Assembly (NCBI GenBank): GCA_049325415.1
Contig: JBMOLL010000144.1
Span: 1 to 64,000 of the forward strand
DNA: 64,000 nucleotides
Reading direction: 5' to 3'
Origin: JBMOLL01 sp049325415
Lineage (GTDB): Bacteria; Bacteroidota; Bacteroidia; Bacteroidales; GCA-2748055
Part shown: in pieces, positions 17,777 to 25,668 of the stretch
Layout of the letters: each line of letters starts with the position of its first letter
Numbering within the stretch: the stretch's first letter is position 1
Translations under genes and position numbers: made by a program
The notes under the pieces: model-generated
What the model was told of the DNA's origin: nothing
Databases searched by the model: none
The model's input: only the letters and a program-made list of their open reading frames with translations

Positions 17777-18087
17777 GACTGTATTTCCTTTACCGTGACA
17801 GCCCCGATCATATCTTCACCAACAGCCATCAGCTGGGAGAAATAATCGTACTTATCAATTTTTTTGAGTTTTAATAAACCTTCCAGCTGGATCCCTTCAG
17901 GCAGTAAACCATCAAAAAAAGGGGGGAAGCAATCGTAGCGAAAAGCCTTGTCTTTTCCAGGCATGGTCCGCGATACTTCAATACCTGAATAACCTTCGAG
18001 GTATTCAAACATATAATTCTTTCCAGGTTCAATTTCGGTCAGGATTCCGGCCTCTTTTCCTTTTACGAATACTTTAGCCTTTCTCAT
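17773..18087 (-). CDS. hipS: HipS-like protein (stand-alone HipA N-terminal subdomain)
   Basis: 104 residues equivalent to the N-subdomain of HipA, recognised by FEYLEGYSGIEVSRTMP, FPPFFDGLLPEG and the late VGEDMIGAVTV motif. In the E. coli HipBST system the equivalent small protein, not HipB, neutralises the kinase. The E. coli HipS is reported to use a Trp near its C-terminal half; this protein has no Trp at all, so its mode of inhibition may differ. It overlaps hipB upstream by 14 bp and hipT downstream by 4 bp, implying strict co-translation. Confidence 0.82.
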   Translation of the reverse strand: MRKAKVFVKGKEAGILTEIEPGKNYMFEYLEGYSGIEVSRTMPGKDKAFRYDCFPPFFDGLLPEGIQLEGLLKLKKIDKYDYFSQLMAVGEDMIGAVTVKEIQS

Positions 18088-18316
18088 CTTTGTCGGATAA
18101 CAGATTTTCCATTAAGGGGCTGGTTAACACAACATTGATGTTGAGCACCTTCAGGATTTTATACAAAGTGTTCATCTGAACCGTTTCCTTACCCTTTTCA
18201 ATATCGTAAATTACCGTTTTACCCACTCCGGCCAAATCGGCAAGCTGAATACGACTCAAGCCTGCAGCCTTGCGGTGCAATCTAATAACTTCGGGTATGT
18301 TGTTAGTTTGATTCAT
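18074..18316 (-). CDS. hipB: HipB-like XRE-family repressor/antitoxin
   Basis: 80 residues forming a helix-turn-helix domain: IRLHRKAAGLSRIQLADLAG, then VGKTVIYDIEKGKETVQMNTL (read in two overlapping helices) and LYKILKVLNINV. It would bind the operon's own promoter. The frame is open to 18364, but ATG 18316 is chosen because the upstream part overlaps the nearest operator and is not HTH-like. First gene of the hipB-hipS-hipT operon. Three 20-bp inverted repeats (18318-18459) precede it, the nearest only one base from the start codon. Confidence 0.88.
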   Translation of the reverse strand: MNQTNNIPEVIRLHRKAAGLSRIQLADLAGVGKTVIYDIEKGKETVQMNTLYKILKVLNINVVLTSPLMENLLSDKDEKG

Positions 18317-18317
18317 T

Positions 18318-18337
18318 TTTACCTTGTTAGCGGTAAA
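18318..18337. promoter_or_regulatory. hip operator 1
   Basis: TTTACC-N8-GGTAAA, a 20-bp inverted repeat that begins one base upstream of the hipB start codon. It shares the TTTAC...GTAAA pattern of the next two repeats and is the most likely HipB autorepression site. Confidence 0.75.
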
Positions 18338-18378
18338 AATAGATAAATTCATTAAAATACGCAAGTAATTGGGTGAAA

Positions 18379-18398
18379 TTTACTGCTTAGACAGTAAA
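18379..18398. promoter_or_regulatory. hip operator 2
   Basis: TTTACTG-N6-CAGTAAA, a 20-bp inverted repeat exactly 61 bp from operator 1, measured start to start. Confidence 0.72.
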
Positions 18399-18439
18399 AA
18401 GTAAGCCTGTGACTTCTATTACTTTTAAAAAGCAGAGAA

Positions 18440-18459
18440 ATTACCGCTAAAACGGTAAT
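18440..18459. promoter_or_regulatory. hip operator 3
   Basis: ATTACCG-N6-CGGTAAT, a 20-bp inverted repeat exactly 61 bp beyond operator 2. The rest of the intergenic region up to 18648 shows nothing else recognisable. Confidence 0.72.
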
Positions 18460-18648
18460 TTATTATGAAATAGTTCGGTTCATTTGGGAAATCAGATCAA
18501 TTTTCATTGGGTATCAGTTCAGTTAAACACCAGTTAAGCAGTTCATTTTTAAGAATTTTGTCCGCCCTGGTACAATAATCAGTCTTTAGGGTAATAGCAG
18601 ACTCAGATTCGATCATTTAAAATCGAAATATCTTCTTTGCCTGATTTT

Positions 18649-18681
18649 TTGAAAGGTGATAGTTCACCTACCACCTTTCAA
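18649..18681 (-). terminator. Hairpin downstream of the M56 fusion gene
   Basis: TTGAAAGGTG (18649-18658) pairs perfectly with CACCTTTCAA (18672-18681) around a 13-base loop, 16 bp beyond the stop of the minus-strand gene ending at 18697. It lacks a good T-run on that strand, so termination is likely but not certain. Confidence 0.45.
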
Positions 18682-18696
18682 TATTATAATACTATA

Positions 18697-20379
18697 CTAT
18701 CGTCCAATATAGGTTCGTACATATCTGAATCCTACATAATCAAATGAATCCCCTCCTCTTAAAATGAGTTTGTTATTCAGAAGTTCTTTTTTATAGTTTT
18801 CACCCCTGACAACAATATTTACAGCAGGATCCAAAGGTGTATTCTGAAGTTCATTCAGATATTTATCAGGATCAAAGGCTGTATTGGTCCATTCTGAGAC
18901 ATTGGAAAACATATAGATCAGACCGAATTCATTACAGTCTTTTTTGATTTCCTTACCTTTCTTTATTTCAAGTAGTCCCGGAACAGAAGGTGTGTTTTTT
19001 AATTCAGGATTCTGACCACCGAGTGAGGCATAGATCCATTCTACTTCAAAAGGTATTCTGTAATTTGCGACCAGGGGTTTACCTTCAAGACTAAGTTTCC
19101 GGTTTTCTGTAACCGTCTTCCAGAAGCAAAAGTCCCGGGCCTGTTTAAGGCTTACACCTACAACCGGATACTTCATGTATGCCTTATTATTAAAGTATCC
19201 GGGAAATGGTGCACAGGAAATATCAGGCAATGCTGCCTCATAGACCCTGTTGGCAGAGTCTTTCTTTAAGGATTCAAGGTAGCCGGAATATTCTTCAATC
19301 GTAACTTCCGTTTCTTTCATCCAGAAAGCATCAAGAGAAACATTGAACTCTTTGGTGACTGATCCGTCGGTTCGTTTAAGCACAAAGCTGCCCTGCGGAA
19401 TAAATACCATTCCGGCGGGAGATGCTTCAATGTATGCTTTGCTTTTTGAACCTTCCCGGACAGGATTTTCTTTAGCATTTGAGAATGCTAAAAGTCCCAA
19501 TAAGACTACAGGAAAAGCAAAAATGGTTTTATACTTTGCTATCCGGTTTGATTTGATTTTTGTCATCATTTTAATTCGGTATTTAATAAAAGAATAATTA
19601 AAAGGATGAGCCAGCTCTATACTGATTTTACTTAAGTACTGCTTGAGTAAAAGGGATTGATAATCTGTAAGATCTTCCGGATTGTTCTCAACAAAATACC
19701 TGTCTGCCTGACATTCATGGACCTTCACCAACGCGTTTTTGTATAACCATATAAAAGGATTAAACCAGAACACTGCCTTGCAGATTTCAATAAGGATAAT
19801 ATCCACAGAATGTCTTTGTTTAATATGGACCAGTTCATGAAGTATGATGTAGTTACTGTCGGCAGGACTCAGACCCTTGTTATTCAGGAAAATATGATTA
19901 AAAAATGAAAAAGTCGGATACTCTTCAGGGAGCAGGGTTATATCATAACCAGGATAAATCTCTTTCGGATTGAACCTGTACAGATCCCGTATCCGGAACA
20001 AATTTCTCAGAAAACGATAAATAAAATACGCAACACCTGCTAAATATAGGATTCCAGCCAGAGTTCCCGGCAGTACACCGGAATCTCCTTTGTCCGCTGT
20101 CCGGTTGTCCGGAAACTGTCCGGTCATAACCAATTCGAAGGTGTCATGGTAAGGGAATTCCCGGATATCCTGAATATTCTCACTGCCTTTGATCCTGTTT
20201 ACCTCTTCAGAGAAAAAGGGTACAGAAATCTGGGGGATCAGCAGAGAAAGAAAAACTGTAAGAAGCAGATAGTTTCTCTTCAGATGGTTGAAGCTATCTC
20301 CTTTAATTAAAAAGTAAACAAGGTAAAATAATGCAAGACAAATACTTGCTTCTGCCAAATATACAATAAATGAGCTCAC
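18697..20379 (-). CDS. BlaR1-type M56 metallopeptidase fused to a sulfatase-modifying-factor (FGE-like) domain
   Basis: 560 residues. N-terminal membrane helices (~5-25, 36-54, 105-122) precede a cytosolic-type zinc protease: H181-E-L-V-H185 and a third ligand E222 in KVHECQADRYF, the M56 (BlaR1/MecR1) pattern. A further membrane segment (~286-300) leads to an exported C-terminal domain (~323-560) with GMVFIPQGSF, FWMKETEVTIEEY, YPVVGVSLKQARDFCFW, SNVSEWT and GGDSFDYVGFRYVR, the sulfatase-modifying-factor/GldK-like fold. BlaR1 proteins normally carry a penicillin-sensor domain here; the substitution implies another signal. It overlaps blaI by four bases, so the expected role is signal-triggered proteolysis that relieves BlaI repression. 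Confidence 0.88.
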   Translation of the reverse strand: MSSFIVYLAEASICLALFYLVYFLIKGDSFNHLKRNYLLLTVFLSLLIPQISVPFFSEEVNRIKGSENIQDIREFPYHDTFELVMTGQFPDNRTADKGDSGVLPGTLAGILYLAGVAYFIYRFLRNLFRIRDLYRFNPKEIYPGYDITLLPEEYPTFSFFNHIFLNNKGLSPADSNYIILHELVHIKQRHSVDIILIEICKAVFWFNPFIWLYKNALVKVHECQADRYFVENNPEDLTDYQSLLLKQYLSKISIELAHPFNYSFIKYRIKMMTKIKSNRIAKYKTIFAFPVVLLGLLAFSNAKENPVREGSKSKAYIEASPAGMVFIPQGSFVLKRTDGSVTKEFNVSLDAFWMKETEVTIEEYSGYLESLKKDSANRVYEAALPDISCAPFPGYFNNKAYMKYPVVGVSLKQARDFCFWKTVTENRKLSLEGKPLVANYRIPFEVEWIYASLGGQNPELKNTPSVPGLLEIKKGKEIKKDCNEFGLIYMFSNVSEWTNTAFDPDKYLNELQNTPLDPAVNIVVRGENYKKELLNNKLILRGGDSFDYVGFRYVRTYIGR

Positions 20380-20744
20380 TGCTTTTTGTTTTTAAGTTCA
20401 CTGAGTAGCCTTATTGCATCATTTATATCATCGGTTTCGATCTTATTATTGGCGGCAAAAAAGGAAACAACATCTTTAATCGAACCGCTGAAGTATTTAC
20501 CGAAGATTGGATTGACCTGTTTTATTGAATACTCTATTTTTGAAACTACAGGAAAAAACTGGTGAGCATTCCCGTAGGTCTCATGGGAAAGATATCCCTT
20601 CTTTTCAAGAATTTTTATGATAGTTGCCACTGTTGTATAAGCCGGTTTTGGCTCTTCATAATGATCCAGTACGTCTTTTACAAATCCCTTTTCAATCTTC
20701 CAGAGAATCTGCATTACCTGTTCTTCTGCTTTTGTAAGTTCCAT
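20376..20744 (-). CDS. BlaI/MecI-family transcriptional repressor
   Basis: 122 residues, the usual family length, with a winged helix: LTKAEEQVMQILWKIEKGFV, YTTVATIIKILEKKGYLSHE and a C-terminal dimerisation helix (SFFAANNKIETDDINDAIRL). BlaI proteins bind TACTA/TAGTA-type palindromes as dimers and are inactivated through their M56 partner. Two such palindromes sit 26-62 bp upstream of the start, so autorepression of the blaI/M56 operon is likely. The regulated function beyond the operon itself is unknown; no beta-lactamase gene is in the window. Confidence 0.92.
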   Translation of the reverse strand: MELTKAEEQVMQILWKIEKGFVKDVLDHYEEPKPAYTTVATIIKILEKKGYLSHETYGNAHQFFPVVSKIEYSIKQVNPIFGKYFSGSIKDVVSFFAANNKIETDDINDAIRLLSELKNKKQ

Positions 20745-20769
20745 TTGTGACCAATTAATGAAACAAATC

Positions 20770-20785
20770 TACTAAACATTTAGTA
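20770..20785. promoter_or_regulatory. BlaI operator, proximal
   Basis: TACTAAA-CA-TTTAGTA, a perfect inverted repeat 26 bp upstream of the blaI start, matching the general BlaI/MecI site pattern. Confidence 0.8.
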
Positions 20786-20788
20786 AAA

Positions 20789-20806
20789 CTACTAATAAAT
20801 TAGTAG
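20789..20806. promoter_or_regulatory. BlaI operator, distal
   Basis: CTACTAAT-AA-ATTAGTAG, a perfect 18-bp inverted repeat three bases beyond the proximal site. Two adjacent sites suggest cooperative dimer binding over the promoter. Confidence 0.8.
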
Positions 20807-20921
20807 ATATTTTTTATAATTAACGTAACATATTGATATATAGAATATAGCATTGAACGCATGGCTTTCTTTGATTCAAAAACAGTTTTTTTGTTAATTT
20901 CACCCTCCAAATTTGTTGACC

Positions 20922-21482
20922 ATGAACACATCCCGTACCGCCGCCCTCGACCTCCTCAAAAAATACGTCAGAAACGAAAAAATGCTGATCCACTCCCTGG
21001 AGTCGGAAGCTGTGCTGCGTGCCCTGGCCCGGGAACTGGGCAGGGATGAGGACGAATGGGGACTGGCCGGCCTCCTGCATGATATCGATGTGGAGGTGAC
21101 CCATGCCGATCCGAAGACCCACGCTCTGATGGCTGCGGAACTGCTACAGCCGCTTGACTGTTCCGAAGCCATGCTCGATGCCATCCGGATGCACAACGAG
21201 GAGGCCACCGGTATGCCCCGGACCACGGAGTTCCAGCATGCGCTGGCTGCCGGGGAGACCATCACGGGCATGATCCATGCAACCACCCTTGTGTACCCGG
21301 AAAAAAAGATTGCGGCGATCAAATACAACTCCGTCATAAAACGCATGAAGCAGCCGGCTTTTGCCGCCTCGGTAAAACGGGAAAATATCATGGAATGCGA
21401 GGCCATCGGCCTCCCGCTCGAGCGTTTCGTTCAGCTGGCCGTGGACGCCATGCGGGATATCAGTGAAGAGATAGGACTATAG
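20922..21482 (+). CDS. HD-domain phosphohydrolase family protein
   Basis: 186 residues forming an HDIG-type domain: His in MLIHSLESEAVLRAL, the HD pair in LAGLLHDIDVEV, and further His residues (THALMAAELL, IRMHNEEATG) positioned as metal ligands. Proteins of this short stand-alone class are common in anaerobes, often annotated only as HD-domain or HDIG-domain; nucleotide hydrolysis is expected but the substrate is unknown. TTG codons lie at 20913 and 20916, but ATG 20922 is chosen. It is the first GC-normal gene to the right of the AT-rich island, and converges with the next gene across the 37-bp repeats. Confidence 0.85.
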   Translation: MNTSRTAALDLLKKYVRNEKMLIHSLESEAVLRALARELGRDEDEWGLAGLLHDIDVEVTHADPKTHALMAAELLQPLDCSEAMLDAIRMHNEEATGMPRTTEFQHALAAGETITGMIHATTLVYPEKKIAAIKYNSVIKRMKQPAFAASVKRENIMECEAIGLPLERFVQLAVDAMRDISEEIGL

Positions 21483-21490
21483 CTGAATCT

Positions 21491-21600
21491 CCGTCCGCCG
21501 AAGCTTCAGCGAAGGCGGGCTCAATCCCCGTCCGCCGTAGCTTCAGCGAAGGCGGGCTCAATCCCCGTCCGCCGTAGCCTCAGCGAAGGCGGGCTCATCC
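21491..21600. repeat. 37-bp direct repeat, three copies, each with an internal hairpin
   Basis: Units containing GTCCGCCG...AGGCGGGCTCA start at 21493, 21530 and 21567, a constant 37-bp step. Each has CCGCC and GGCGG arms flanking TTCAGCGAA and can fold as a hairpin. They fill the gap between the convergent HD and plug-protein genes and might act as transcription barriers. There are no spacers between units. Confidence 0.88.
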
Positions 21601-21605
21601 TCAAT

Positions 21606-22898
21606 TTAATTACTGTGTATCACCTGGTGTCCGATCAGCCGGTCGTACCTTTCCCCGGGCCTGCGGTGATAGAACAGGATAAGGTATTCGTTTTCCGTTT
21701 CGTAATGGCTCCCTTCAATTTCCGAAAGATCAAAACGGTCCGAACCGTCGGGCAGGAAAACATAGCGGTAATTGTACATACCCTGTTTTAAGAGCAGCAT
21801 CTTCTCATACAGCCCGGTGGAGGAATTGAAATCCATCCGGTTATCCTCATTGAACTGCCAGCCGTTGAAGGCGCCGGCAATAAAGATGTGTCCGCCGCTC
21901 AGCAGCAGGGGCTGAAGGCTGAAATGCACGAAGACATAATCGGCATCGGTCTCCGGGTTCCGGCCGCCTTCCGATTCGATGTAATACCGTCCGTTTAGGT
22001 CTTCCCGGTAGAAATAATTATTGGCGGGTTTGGCTTCATCCGTTTTCAGTTCATAATGAAAATAGGGGGAGATATACAGGATATCGTTCACATAGTAAGA
22101 GGGGATGCGGGTGCTTTTCGTGTCGAAGAACCTGAATTCGTTGCCCCCGTTGAAGATGTTCCCTTCCTGGTAATCGAAATCCAGCAGTCCGGGCGATACG
22201 ATCATGGGCTTCAGGTCCTGGATGCTGTAATCCCAGAGCCCGTTCTGGCAGATCACCAGCTTCGTGTCGCGGAAAGGATCCTGGATCTGGTAATTTCCGG
22301 TGTGGACCTTCACATCCACTTCCTGGCAGCAATCCATGTAGGTGCTCAGCACGGGCCGGTGGGCGGTGGCTTCAATGTCGACCGCTCCCTCCGTGATCAT
22401 GAAGCGTTTTGTGAATACCACATCATCCGGATTCTCGTCGCGGTAAACGATCAGGAGGTAGTTCCCGCTCAGGGTGAGGACGATATCGTCGTTGGGAAGC
22501 AGGAGTGAATAGTGAATATACTGGTAATAGGCCGAGAAGGAATAGGCATAGTCCCTGATCGGATTTTCGGTATATCCCTCCGTATATTCCATCTCCGGAA
22601 TGGAGGAGAGGGTCCAGTCGGCATTGCAGTGCGCGATCCGGTAACTGAAGGAATGCACCTCTTCACCCAGTTCGTCGAAACCCAACACCAGGCGGATGTC
22701 CTCACCGGTGCGATAGACCGGATAGCTCAGGGGCCATCCTTCCCGGTACAGCTGAACGGTTTTAATGGTTTCCCCCGCGATCAGTTCCCGCGCCCTCCCG
22801 TCGCGGTCGAGATAGGCTTCCTGGGCTTCCAGGGGGCTCAGACACATCAGTATGGGCAAAAATAGCAGGAGGAGATAGCGGGAAAAGTTAAAATTCAT
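21606..22898 (-). CDS. Type IX secretion plug protein (PF17116/DUF5103 family)
   Basis: 430 residues with a signal peptide (hydrophobic residues ~8-24, cleavage after LEAQ). The body matches the family first known as DUF5103: an N-terminal beta domain (TVQLYREGWPLSYPV, YRIAHCNADWTLS, YQYIHYSLLLP) and a C-terminal carbohydrate-binding-like sandwich (GAFNGWQ, YRYVFLPDG). Structural work on the Flavobacterium T9SS identified this family as the periplasmic plug that closes the SprA/Sov translocon. Both ATG 22907 and ATG 22898 are possible; the latter gives a cleaner signal peptide. Apparently monocistronic; no other core T9SS gene is in the window. Confidence 0.88.
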   Translation of the reverse strand: MNFNFSRYLLLLFLPILMCLSPLEAQEAYLDRDGRARELIAGETIKTVQLYREGWPLSYPVYRTGEDIRLVLGFDELGEEVHSFSYRIAHCNADWTLSSIPEMEYTEGYTENPIRDYAYSFSAYYQYIHYSLLLPNDDIVLTLSGNYLLIVYRDENPDDVVFTKRFMITEGAVDIEATAHRPVLSTYMDCCQEVDVKVHTGNYQIQDPFRDTKLVICQNGLWDYSIQDLKPMIVSPGLLDFDYQEGNIFNGGNEFRFFDTKSTRIPSYYVNDILYISPYFHYELKTDEAKPANNYFYREDLNGRYYIESEGGRNPETDADYVFVHFSLQPLLLSGGHIFIAGAFNGWQFNEDNRMDFNSSTGLYEKMLLLKQGMYNYRYVFLPDGSDRFDLSEIEGSHYETENEYLILFYHRRPGERYDRLIGHQVIHSN

Positions 22899-23106
22899 CG
22901 GACACATTTTTTAATTACATTCAGCTCAGGGTTCAAATTTAATGCCATTATGCTGAGAAACATTCCGGCTAAAATTATTAGCACTGAAATATTTAAACAT
23001 CTATCAATTTACATGTACAAATATAATTTGATAATCAGCGTTTGCCGGTTCACAAAAATAGCTATTTTTACCCCGTCAAATACGTATCATAGAATTTTGC
23101 ATTGCA

Positions 23107-24459
23107 ATGTCTGAAACGATTAAAATTAGAAAAGGCCTCGACATCAAGCTGAAAGGCAAGGCTGATAAAATTTTTATCAAAGCTCCGAGGTCCAAGACTT
23201 ACGCCATCAAGCCGCCTGATTTTCAATCACTCACACCAAAGATCGTTGCCAAACCCTGTACCGAGGTCAAGGTGGGCTCCGTGCTGTTTTACGACAAGTA
23301 CAGGCCGGAGATCAAATTCACCTCCCCCGTTAGCGGGCAGGTCCTGAGCATAGTCAGGGGAGAAAGGAGAAGGATCATTGAGGTGGTGATCGAAGATGAC
23401 GGCAAGGATGATGCCGAGTTGTTCGTAAAAGGCCATCCCTCCTCCATGGAAAAGGATGAAATCATTAAAAACCTTCTCGACAGCGGGCTCTGGCCGGTCA
23501 TTCGGCAGCGTCCGTATAATATTGTCGCCTCTCCGGCCGATCTGCCCAAGGCGATTTTCATCTCCGGTTTTGATACGGCGCCCCTGGCACCCGACTATGA
23601 TTTTATCATGAAGGACCTGGTGGAGGAATTCCAGACCGGTATCGATGCCCTCGTGAAGCTGACCACAGGGAAGGTTCATCTCAGTGTGGATGCCCGTTTC
23701 CCGTCGGTACGCACCTTCACCGAGACGCGCAATGTACAGATCAATAAAATTGCCGGTCCGCACCCGGCGGGCAACGTGGGTGTTCAGATCCACCATATCG
23801 ATCCCCTGAACAAGGGAGAAGTCGTTTGGACAGTGCAGCCCCAGGATGTAGTGGCCATCGGCCGCCTGTTCCTGACCGGAAAATATGATCCTTCACGGAT
23901 CGTTGCCCTTACCGGTTCGGAAGTTCAGAAGCCGGTATATTATAAGATGATCCGGGGTGCCCAGATCAGTCCGATCCTTGAAAACAACCTGAAACAGGAG
24001 AATGTCAGGATCATCAGCGGGAACGTGCTCAACGGCACCGCGATAGGCAATGAAGGTTATATCGGCTTTTACGCCTCACAGGTCACCGTGATCCCCGAAG
24101 GAAATCACCATGAGCTCCTGGGCTGGATCATGCCGGGATTTATAAAGTTCTCCGTGTCACGTACCTTCCTTTCGTGGCTGACCCCCGACAGGGAATATAC
24201 CCTCGACACCAACCTGCACGGTGGTGAAAGGGCCTTCGTGATGACGGGCGAGTATGAAAAAGTGCTGCCCATGGATATTTATCCCGTAGAGCTGCTTAAA
24301 TCGATCCTTGTGGAAGATATCGACCGGATGGAAAAACTGGGGATTTATGAGGTGGTTGAAGAGGACCTTGCCCTCTGCGAGTTTGTCTGTACCTCCAAAA
24401 CGCCTGTCCAGTCGATCCTGAGAAAAGGACTGAATATGATCAAAAAAGAAATGGAGTAA
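23107..24459 (+). CDS. nqrA: Na(+)-translocating NADH:quinone reductase subunit A
   Basis: 450-residue peripheral subunit of the sodium-pumping NADH:quinone oxidoreductase, involved in ubiquinone/menaquinone binding on the cytoplasmic face. Recognisable features are the N-terminal IRKGLDIKLKGKAD, the barrel-sandwich segment FTSPVSGQV and the central HPAGNVGVQIHHIDP. Length matches the family. First gene of a tight operon nqrABCDEF followed by apbE; the gap to nqrB is 19 bp. The 208-bp region upstream is AT-rich and should hold the operon promoter. Confidence 0.97.
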   Translation: MSETIKIRKGLDIKLKGKADKIFIKAPRSKTYAIKPPDFQSLTPKIVAKPCTEVKVGSVLFYDKYRPEIKFTSPVSGQVLSIVRGERRRIIEVVIEDDGKDDAELFVKGHPSSMEKDEIIKNLLDSGLWPVIRQRPYNIVASPADLPKAIFISGFDTAPLAPDYDFIMKDLVEEFQTGIDALVKLTTGKVHLSVDARFPSVRTFTETRNVQINKIAGPHPAGNVGVQIHHIDPLNKGEVVWTVQPQDVVAIGRLFLTGKYDPSRIVALTGSEVQKPVYYKMIRGAQISPILENNLKQENVRIISGNVLNGTAIGNEGYIGFYASQVTVIPEGNHHELLGWIMPGFIKFSVSRTFLSWLTPDREYTLDTNLHGGERAFVMTGEYEKVLPMDIYPVELLKSILVEDIDRMEKLGIYEVVEEDLALCEFVCTSKTPVQSILRKGLNMIKKEME

Positions 24460-24478
24460 TCAAATTATAATTTTTCAC

Positions 24479-25657
24479 ATGAGTGCTTTAAGAAGATATG
24501 TCGATAAAATAAAGCCCAGGTTTGAAAAAGGCGGAAAACTGGCGATGTTTAAGTCCACGTTCGAAGCTTTTGAAACCTTCCTTTTTGTGCCGGATACGGT
24601 GACAAAGGGCAAGGTACACATCCGGGATGCCAACGACATGAAAAGGACCATGATCATGGTGGTATTTGCCCTGGTTCCGGCCCTTCTGTTCGGGATCTGG
24701 AACACCGGTTTCCAGCACTTTACCGCTACCGGTGTCGAAGCCGGCTTCTGGGAGATGGTCTGGTTCGGCTTCCTCAAGGTCTTCCCGATCCTGGTGGTAT
24801 CCTACGTTGTAGGCCTGGGGATTGAGTTTGCCTTTGCCCAGATGAGGGGACATGAGGTCAATGAGGGCTTCCTGGTATCGGGGATCCTGATCCCCCTGGT
24901 GATGCCCGCCGATGTCCCTTTGTGGATGGTTGCCGTAGCCACAGCTTTTGCCGTTATAATCGGTAAAGAGGTGTTCGGGGGTACGGGGATGAATATCCTG
25001 AACCCTGCGCTGACTGCCAGAGCCTTCCTTTTCTTTGCCTATCCTTCGGAAATGTCGGGCGACCAGGTCTGGATCTCCGGTCTGAAGGGCGGCATGCAGA
25101 CTGTCGACGGATATTCCGGATCCACGATCCTGGCCCAGGCTGCACAGCATGAAACTGTCTTTACCAACGGGATCGGCCATACCTATTCGGCCTGGGACAT
25201 GTTCCTCGGGACCATTCCCGGTTCCATCGGTGAAACGAGTACCCTGGCCATCCTGATCGGTGCCCTGATCCTCATTTTCAGCGGGATCGGCAGCTGGAAG
25301 ATCATCCTGTCGGTTTTTGCCGGCGGCGCCGCCATGGGCCTGCTGCTCAATGTCTTTGCCGTGAACACCTTCATGGAAGTGCCCTTCTGGCAGCAACTCA
25401 CCCTGGGTGGCTTTGCTTTCGGTGCGGTTTTCATGGCTACGGATCCGGTTTCGGGTGCGCAGACTGAAAAAGGGAAATGGATCTACGGCTTCCTCATTGG
25501 TCTGCTGGCCATCATGATCCGCGTACTGAACCCGGCATACCCCGAGGGCGTGATGCTGGCCATCCTCCTGATGAACGTATTCGCCCCGCTGATCGACCAT
25601 TACGTGATCGAGGCCAATATCAGGAAGAGACTGAAAAGAGCTAAAGTACATGCCTAA
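24479..25657 (+). CDS. nqrB: Na(+)-translocating NADH:quinone reductase subunit B
   Basis: 392-residue integral membrane subunit (RnfD/NqrB family) with roughly ten hydrophobic helices. It carries covalent FMN: the ApbE target pattern D-x-x-S/T-G-x-T is met by D210-G-Y-S-G-S-T216, so T216 is the predicted flavin site. Riboflavin and part of the sodium channel also reside in this subunit in Vibrio. Located 11 bp before nqrC. Confidence 0.97.
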   Translation: MSALRRYVDKIKPRFEKGGKLAMFKSTFEAFETFLFVPDTVTKGKVHIRDANDMKRTMIMVVFALVPALLFGIWNTGFQHFTATGVEAGFWEMVWFGFLKVFPILVVSYVVGLGIEFAFAQMRGHEVNEGFLVSGILIPLVMPADVPLWMVAVATAFAVIIGKEVFGGTGMNILNPALTARAFLFFAYPSEMSGDQVWISGLKGGMQTVDGYSGSTILAQAAQHETVFTNGIGHTYSAWDMFLGTIPGSIGETSTLAILIGALILIFSGIGSWKIILSVFAGGAAMGLLLNVFAVNTFMEVPFWQQLTLGGFAFGAVFMATDPVSGAQTEKGKWIYGFLIGLLAIMIRVLNPAYPEGVMLAILLMNVFAPLIDHYVIEANIRKRLKRAKVHA

Positions 25658-25668
25658 AATATTTTAAG

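Noticed and set aside
18697..20744. Beta-lactam resistance regulator
   Set aside because: BlaI and the M56 protease fit, but the penicillin-binding sensor domain is absent and no beta-lactamase or PBP gene is nearby.
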